DNA of 56,884 nt from Betaproteobacteria bacterium UBA5582 (lineage in GTDB: Bacteria; Pseudomonadota; Gammaproteobacteria; Burkholderiales; Rhodocyclaceae). The translations under genes and the position numbers were made by a program. Below, piece by piece: positions 52,188 to 56,884 of this stretch. The notes under the pieces were generated by a model. That model searched no databases, had not been told where the DNA came from, and worked only from the letters and a program-made list of their open reading frames with translations. Each line of letters begins with the position of its first letter. Position 1 is the first letter of the stretch. The stretch lies in NCBI GenBank assembly GCA_002425245.1, contig DILW01000048.1, positions 1-56,884 on the forward strand, read 5' to 3'.

Positions 52188-53486
52188 ATGACGACCGAAC
52201 GCAAGGCAACTCTGAGCATCGACGGACAAGCACCTGTCGATTTCCCGATCATGTCCCCGACGCACGGCAACGACTGTGTCGACATCCGTACCCTGGGCGG
52301 CAAGACCGGCCTGTTCACCTACGACTCCGGTTTCCTGTCTACCGCCAGCTGCAAGTCCACGATCACCTTCATCGACGGCGACAAGGGCGAACTGCTGTAC
52401 CGCGGTTACCCCATCGAGCAACTGGCAGAGAACTGCAACTTCCTGGAAGTTGCCTACCTGCTGAAGAATGGCGAGCTGCCGAACGCGACCGAGAAGGTCA
52501 ATTTCGAAAACACCATCAAGAAGCACACGATGGTGCATGACCAGCTGACCCGCTTCTACAACGGTTTCCGCCGTGACGCCCACCCGATGGCGGTCATGGT
52601 CGGTGTCGTCGGCGCCCTGTCCGCCTTCTACCACGAAGCCATGGATTACTCGGATGCCGAGCACCGCAACATCAGCTTCAACCGCATTGTTGCCAAGTTG
52701 CCGACCATCGTTGCCATGGCCTACAACTACAACAAGGGCATGCCCTTCATGTACCCGGACAACGAGCTGGATTACACCGCCAACTTCATGCGCATGATGT
52801 TTGGTAATCCGTGCGAGAAGTACGTGCCGAACCCGGTCCTGGTCAATGCCCTGGATACCATCTTCACGCTGCATGCCGACCACGAGCAGAACGCCTCGAC
52901 CTCGACCGTCCGTCTGGCCGGTTCGTCGGGTGCCAACCCGTTCGCCTGCATCTCGGCCGGTATCGCCTGCCTGTGGGGCCCGGCACACGGTGGTGCGAAC
53001 GAAGCCTGCCTGCAGATGCTGGAAGAAATCGGTGACGTCTCGCGCGTCGGCGAGTACATCAAGCGCGCCAAGGACAAGAACGATTCCTTCAAGCTGATGG
53101 GCTTCGGTCACCGCGTTTACAAGAACTTCGACCCGCGTGCCAAACTGATGCGCAAGGTGTGCAACGAAGTTCTCGGTGAACTGGGGCTGGAAAACGATCG
53201 CCTGTTCAAGCTGGCCATGGAACTGGAAAAGATCGCCCTGGAAGATCCGTACTTCGTCGAGAAGAAGCTCTATCCGAACGTCGACTTCTACTCCGGCATC
53301 GTCCAGAAGGCGATTGGCATCCCGACCGAGATGTTCACCTGCATCTTCGCGCTGGCCCGCACCGTCGGCTGGATGACCCAGTGGGAAGAAATGATTTCCG
53401 ATCCGGAATACAAGATCGGCCGTCCGCGGCAACTGTACATCGGTGCAGCGAAGCGCGACGTGGTACCGCTCGCCCAACGCGGCTAA
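52188..53486 (+). CDS. gltA: Citrate synthase
   Basis: The 432-residue type II citrate synthase joins oxaloacetate and acetyl-CoA. Landmarks are GYPIEQLAENCNFLEVAYLL, LHADHEQNASTSTVRL (catalytic His), GPAHGGANEACLQM and FGHRVYKNFDPRAKLM. The start MTTERKATLS at 52188 fits the family; an open frame extends back 33 bp. A hairpin at 53498–53522 follows. Confidence 0.97.
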   Translation: MTTERKATLSIDGQAPVDFPIMSPTHGNDCVDIRTLGGKTGLFTYDSGFLSTASCKSTITFIDGDKGELLYRGYPIEQLAENCNFLEVAYLLKNGELPNATEKVNFENTIKKHTMVHDQLTRFYNGFRRDAHPMAVMVGVVGALSAFYHEAMDYSDAEHRNISFNRIVAKLPTIVAMAYNYNKGMPFMYPDNELDYTANFMRMMFGNPCEKYVPNPVLVNALDTIFTLHADHEQNASTSTVRLAGSSGANPFACISAGIACLWGPAHGGANEACLQMLEEIGDVSRVGEYIKRAKDKNDSFKLMGFGHRVYKNFDPRAKLMRKVCNEVLGELGLENDRLFKLAMELEKIALEDPYFVEKKLYPNVDFYSGIVQKAIGIPTEMFTCIFALARTVGWMTQWEEMISDPEYKIGRPRQLYIGAAKRDVVPLAQRG

Positions 53487-53497
53487 TAAGAAGAAAT

Positions 53498-53522
53498 GGG
53501 CGGCCGTGGGCCGCCCTTTTTT
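53498..53522 (+). terminator. Rho-independent terminator after gltA
   Basis: GGGCGGCC and GGCCGCCC pair around GTG, followed by six T. It lies 12 bp after the gltA stop and separates it from sucA. Confidence 0.9.
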
Positions 53523-53585
53523 ACATGCGGAGAATTGTCGGACTGCATCCGCAGCGACACATAACAGACCCTGGTGGGGACGCCT

Positions 53586-56426
53586 ATGACTACGATGAAC
53601 GAAAAATTCGACAGCACGCTTTACTTTGGCGGTAATGCACCTTTCGTCGAAGAGATTTACGAAAATTACCTCAACGATCCGACCTCGGTTTCGGCCGAGT
53701 GGCGCGATTACTTTGATCACCTGGCCCAGATGCCCGGCTTCGTCGCCCGCGATGTGGCGCATGCGCCGGTGGTCTCGGCCTTTGCCGAACTGGCCAAGAG
53801 CGGCGGTTTCAAGCCAGCTGTGCCGGCTTCGTCGACGACCGAACACAAGAAGCAGTCGGCTGTTGGCCAACTGGTCACCGCTTACCGTTCGCTCGGCACC
53901 CGCTGGGCTGATCTCGATCCGCTCAAGCGCCTGCCGCGCCCGAAGCTCGATGAACTGGAGCCGTCCTTTTACGGTTTCACCGACGCTGACCTGAACCAGG
54001 CCTTCAACGTCGGTTCGCTCAAGGGTTTGCCGGAAAACGCCAAGCTCAGCGACATCCTTGAAACGCTCAAGCAAACCTACTGCGGCACCATTGGTGTCGA
54101 GTACATGTACATGAGCGACTACAACGAGAAGCGCTGGCTGCAGGAAAAGCTGGAAAGCATCCGTTCGCGTCCGACCTTCAATGTTGATCAGAAGAAGCGC
54201 ATCCTCGAGCGCCTGACGGCTGCCGAGACCCTGGAGCGCTACCTGCACACCAAGTATGTCGGCCAGAAGCGTTTCTCGCTTGAAGGCGGCGAATCGCTGA
54301 TCGTTGCCATGGACGAGGCTGTCCGCACCGGCGGCGCCATGGGCGTTGACGAAGTCGTTGTCGGCATGGCCCACCGTGGTCGTTTGAATGTCCTGGTCAA
54401 CACCCTGGGCAAGGCGCCGTCGATGCTCTTCGCCGAATTCGAAGGCAAGAAGAAGAGCGACCTGTCGGCCGGCGACGTCAAGTACCACATGGGCTTCTCG
54501 TCCGACGTGTCCACGCCTGGCGGCGCCTGCCACCTGACGCTGGCTTTCAACCCGTCGCACCTCGAAATCGTCAACCCGGTGGTCGAAGGCTCGGTCTATG
54601 CCCGCCAGGTCCGTCGCGGTGAAGGCAGCAAGCACAAGGTCATGCCCATCCTGATCCACGGTGATGCCGCCGTTGCCGGTCAGGGCGTGAACCAGGAAAT
54701 GCTCAATTTCTCGCAGACGCGCGGTTACGGTGTCGGCGGCACGCTGCACATCGTGGTCAACAATCAGGTCGGTTTCACCACCTCCGACCCGCGTGACTAC
54801 CGTTCCGGCCACTACTGTACCGACATCTTCAAGATGTCCGATGCCCCGATCTTCCACGTCAATGGTGACGATCCGGAAGCTGTGGCGCTGGTTACCCAAC
54901 TGGCTGTCGAGTATCGCCAGACCTTCCAGAAGAACGTCGTCGTCGACATCATCTGCTACCGCAAGCTCGGCCACAACGAGCAGGACGAGCCGATGGTCAC
55001 GCAGCCGTTGATGTACAAGATCATTGCCAAGCATCCGGGGACGCGCAAGCTCTACGGCGACAAGCTGATCGCCGAAGGCACGCTGTCTGCCGACGGTCCG
55101 GACCAGATGATCAAGGAATACCGCGAGCATCTGGACAAGGGCGAACTGTTGTACAACCCGGTGCTGGCTGGTTACAAGCATCCGATGACCATCGACTGGA
55201 CGCCGTTCCTGACGAAGAACTACATCGAGACCTGCGACACCCGCGTGCCGGTTGCCGAACTGCAACGCCTGGCCCAGCGCCTGACTACCTTGCCGGAAGG
55301 CTTCACGCTGCATTCGCGCGTCAAGAAGATCGTCGAGGATCGTGCCGCCATGGGCGAGGGCAAGCTGCCGGTCGACTGGGGCATGGCCGAAAACCTGGCC
55401 TACGCCTCGCTGCTGGTTTCCGGCTACGGCGTCCGCATCTCCGGTGAAGACGTCGGCCGTGGCACCTTCTTCCACCGTCATGCCGCCTTCCATGACCAGA
55501 ATCGCACCAACTGGGATATCGGCACCTACCATCCGCTGAAGAACCTGCAGGAAAAGCAGGCCGGTTTCCAGTGCTATGACTCGGTGCTGTCCGAAGAGGC
55601 CGTCCTCGCCTTCGACTACGGCTACGCCTCGGCCAACCCGTACGAGCTGGTGATCTGGGAAGGTCAGTTCGGTGACTTCGCCAACGGTGCCCAGGTCGTC
55701 ATCGACCAGTTCATCGCTTCCGGCGAGGCCAAGTGGGGCCGCGCCTGCGGCCTGGTCATGCTGTTGCCGCATGGCTACGAAGGTCAGGGTCCTGAGCACT
55801 CGTCCGCCCGCCTGGAGCGCTTCATGCAGCTGTGCGCCGAGATGAACATGGAAGTCTGCGTGCCGACCACGGCCGCTCAGGTCTTCCACATGCTGCGCCG
55901 TCAGGCGGTGCGCATGCAGCGCAAGCCGCTGGTCGTCATGTCGCCGAAGTCGCTGCTGCGTCACAAGGACGCTGCTTCGTCGCTGGATGAACTGGCCAAC
56001 GGCGAATTCAAGCGCGTCATCGGCGAAGTGGACGAACTCGATGCGAAGAAGGTCAAGCGCGTCGTGCTCTGCTGCGGCAAGGTTTACTACGACCTGGTCA
56101 ATGCCCGTCGCGAGAAGAAGATCAACGATATTGCCATCGTCCGTCTCGAGCAGCTGTATCCCTTCCCGAAGGAATCGCTTGAGCAGGAACTGGCGAAGTA
56201 TCCGAAGGCGACCGAAATCGTCTGGGCCCAGGAAGAACCCCGCAACCAGGGTGCCTGGTACTGGATCGCCTCGCGTCACCACCTGGATTCGCAACTCGGC
56301 AGCAAGCAGAAGATGCTGCTGGTGTCCCGCCCGGCTTCCTCGTCCCCGGCGGTTGGCTACCTGGCCAAGCACAACGAGCAACAAAAGGCACTGATCGAGT
56401 CCGCCCTGGGCAAGATCGAGTACTGA
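53586..56426 (+). CDS. sucA: 2-oxoglutarate dehydrogenase E1 component
   Basis: The 946-residue thiamine-diphosphate enzyme decarboxylates 2-oxoglutarate in the 2-oxoglutarate dehydrogenase complex. Recognisable parts are the start-proximal NAPFVEEIYENYLNDP, VVGMAHRGRLNVLVNTLGKA, the TPP-binding GDAAVAGQGVNQEMLN with IVVNNQVGFTTSDP, GHNEQDEPMVTQPLMY, and LLPHGYEGQGPEHSSARLER. The ATG at 53586 (MTTMNEKF) has a GGTGGGGA site upstream. It precedes sucB by 24 bp. Confidence 0.97.
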   Translation: MTTMNEKFDSTLYFGGNAPFVEEIYENYLNDPTSVSAEWRDYFDHLAQMPGFVARDVAHAPVVSAFAELAKSGGFKPAVPASSTTEHKKQSAVGQLVTAYRSLGTRWADLDPLKRLPRPKLDELEPSFYGFTDADLNQAFNVGSLKGLPENAKLSDILETLKQTYCGTIGVEYMYMSDYNEKRWLQEKLESIRSRPTFNVDQKKRILERLTAAETLERYLHTKYVGQKRFSLEGGESLIVAMDEAVRTGGAMGVDEVVVGMAHRGRLNVLVNTLGKAPSMLFAEFEGKKKSDLSAGDVKYHMGFSSDVSTPGGACHLTLAFNPSHLEIVNPVVEGSVYARQVRRGEGSKHKVMPILIHGDAAVAGQGVNQEMLNFSQTRGYGVGGTLHIVVNNQVGFTTSDPRDYRSGHYCTDIFKMSDAPIFHVNGDDPEAVALVTQLAVEYRQTFQKNVVVDIICYRKLGHNEQDEPMVTQPLMYKIIAKHPGTRKLYGDKLIAEGTLSADGPDQMIKEYREHLDKGELLYNPVLAGYKHPMTIDWTPFLTKNYIETCDTRVPVAELQRLAQRLTTLPEGFTLHSRVKKIVEDRAAMGEGKLPVDWGMAENLAYASLLVSGYGVRISGEDVGRGTFFHRHAAFHDQNRTNWDIGTYHPLKNLQEKQAGFQCYDSVLSEEAVLAFDYGYASANPYELVIWEGQFGDFANGAQVVIDQFIASGEAKWGRACGLVMLLPHGYEGQGPEHSSARLERFMQLCAEMNMEVCVPTTAAQVFHMLRRQAVRMQRKPLVVMSPKSLLRHKDAASSLDELANGEFKRVIGEVDELDAKKVKRVVLCCGKVYYDLVNARREKKINDIAIVRLEQLYPFPKESLEQELAKYPKATEIVWAQEEPRNQGAWYWIASRHHLDSQLGSKQKMLLVSRPASSSPAVGYLAKHNEQQKALIESALGKIEY

Positions 56427-56450
56427 TAACTAAAGCAGAGTGGAGTCACC

Positions 56451-56733
56451 ATGAGCATTATCGAAGTCCAAGTTCCGCAACTGTCCGAATCCGTCGCCGA
56501 AGGCACGCTGGCCTCCTGGAAGAAGAAGATCGGCGAAGCCGTCGCTCGCGACGAAATCCTGATCGACATCGAAACCGACAAGGTCGTCCTCGAAGTTCCG
56601 TCGCCCGGCGCTGGTGTGCTGGTCGAAATCATCAAGGCTGACGGTGAGACCGTTGTTTCCGGCGAACTGATCGCCCGCATCGACACCGCCGCCGTCGCTG
56701 GCGCTGCTGCGCCGGCCCCGGCCGCCGAAGCCC
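56451..56733 (+). CDS. sucB: 2-oxoglutarate dehydrogenase E2 component, truncated at the contig end
   Basis: The first 94 codons are a complete lipoyl domain: VPQLSESVAEGTLASWKKKI at the start and EILIDIETDKVVLEVPSPGA with the lipoylated lysine, followed by a short Ala/Pro-rich linker. This is the dihydrolipoyl succinyltransferase that follows sucA in most proteobacteria. The coding sequence stops at 56733, where the sequence turns into sequencing adapter; the open frame past that point is artefactual. Confidence 0.93.
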
Positions 56734-56884
56734 AGATCGGAAGAGCGTCGGGTGGGGGAAGAGGGTAGATCTCGGGGGGCGCCGTATCATTAAAAAAAAA
56801 AAAAAAAAAAAAAAAGATGAGAGAGGAGTAGCGAAATGAGAGAGGAGAACTGACATTAGAGAGGACGAACATGGGCTCCAATAG
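56734..56884. other. Sequencing-adapter read-through and low-quality tail, not genomic
   Basis: From 56734 the sequence follows the standard Illumina TruSeq read-through adapter (begins AGATCGGAAGAGCGTCG) for 58 bases to 56791, with six mismatches that are all to G. A run of 24 A follows (56792–56815), then about 70 bases of purine-rich, repetitive sequence. This pattern is typical of reading through a short insert on a two-colour instrument. It should be trimmed. Confidence 0.95.

Noticed and set aside
52119..56384. A 1421-codon open frame on the minus strand opposite gltA and sucA
   Set aside because: It is a mirror of two certain genes in a GC-rich genome with strong third-position bias. 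Its sequence is rich in repetitive His, Val and Asp and has no recognisable domain.
56792..56815. Run of 24 A resembling a terminator tract
   Set aside because: It directly follows adapter sequence and is a sequencing artefact.

Overview
This 56.9 kb window is a GC-rich, gene-dense stretch of a bacterial chromosome. The gene set (soxYZ, lrgAB, mdh–gntR–sdhCDAB–sdhE–gltA–sucAB, many GGDEF, methyl-accepting and PAS proteins) and the protein sequences suggest a betaproteobacterium, probably Rhodocyclaceae (Dechloromonas/Azonexus-like). That placement is inference from recall, not from a search. I saw no rRNA, tRNA, CRISPR array, transposase, integrase or phage gene. The left edge cuts a fused pabB-pabC gene. 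The right edge is not genomic: from 56734 the sequence is a degraded Illumina adapter, then poly-A, then low-quality sequence, so sucB is truncated by an artefact.

Layout. 1–3304 (minus): bepA-like protease, tusA, pabBC. 3369–4645 (plus): moaC, soxY, soxZ. 4717–8281: a cold-shock gene (minus), clpS-clpA and rraA. 8309–10105: a chemoreceptor with an extra C-terminal domain. 10420–16048: isocitrate lyase (aceA), a small YdcH-like protein, a diguanylate cyclase, a LysR regulator and malate synthase (aceB). 16405–22447: a haem-c-type diguanylate cyclase, lrgAB and a PAS histidine kinase/LuxR-type response regulator pair. 22434–29493: a conserved small protein, an ankyrin protein, a TonB-like protein, a Cache chemoreceptor, a DUF4124 protein, a SprA-like metallopeptidase, a proline-rich lipoprotein and suhB. 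29563–33003: trmJ facing a psd–mnmH–orf–yaiI operon. 33139–36990: a FIST sensor/histidine kinase operon and a Fic protein. 37119–42553: rlmF, an AAA ATPase, nnrS and a nitronate-monooxygenase-like flavoprotein. 42573–46477: an outer-membrane barrel protein, a PstS-like small protein, a CBS protein, a TruC-like pseudouridine synthase and a CitE-like lyase. 46547–56733: mdh, a divergent GntR/UTRA regulator, sdhCDAB, sdhE, gltA, sucA and the start of sucB.

The most informative signal is a 14-bp palindrome, GTCTTATATAAGAC. It is perfect upstream of aceA (10301–10314) and in the mdh/gntR intergenic region (47677–47690), and has one mismatch upstream of aceB (14382–14395). At aceB it lies exactly between the –35 and –10 elements. 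At aceA and mdh it lies just upstream of a good –35. The simplest reading is that the GntR/UTRA protein at 47737–48492 autoregulates and controls both glyoxylate-shunt genes and mdh, so one regulator in a TCA-cycle cluster sets the glyoxylate/TCA balance.

Other points of interest: a Fic protein with an AbiEi-like N-terminus, a G-to-R change next to its inhibitory glutamate and tandem repeats in its promoter; a diguanylate cyclase with periplasmic CXXCH and cysteine-rich cytosolic segments; a FIST–kinase operon behind a long palindrome; and an ATA codon that seems to replace the pabB start codon.
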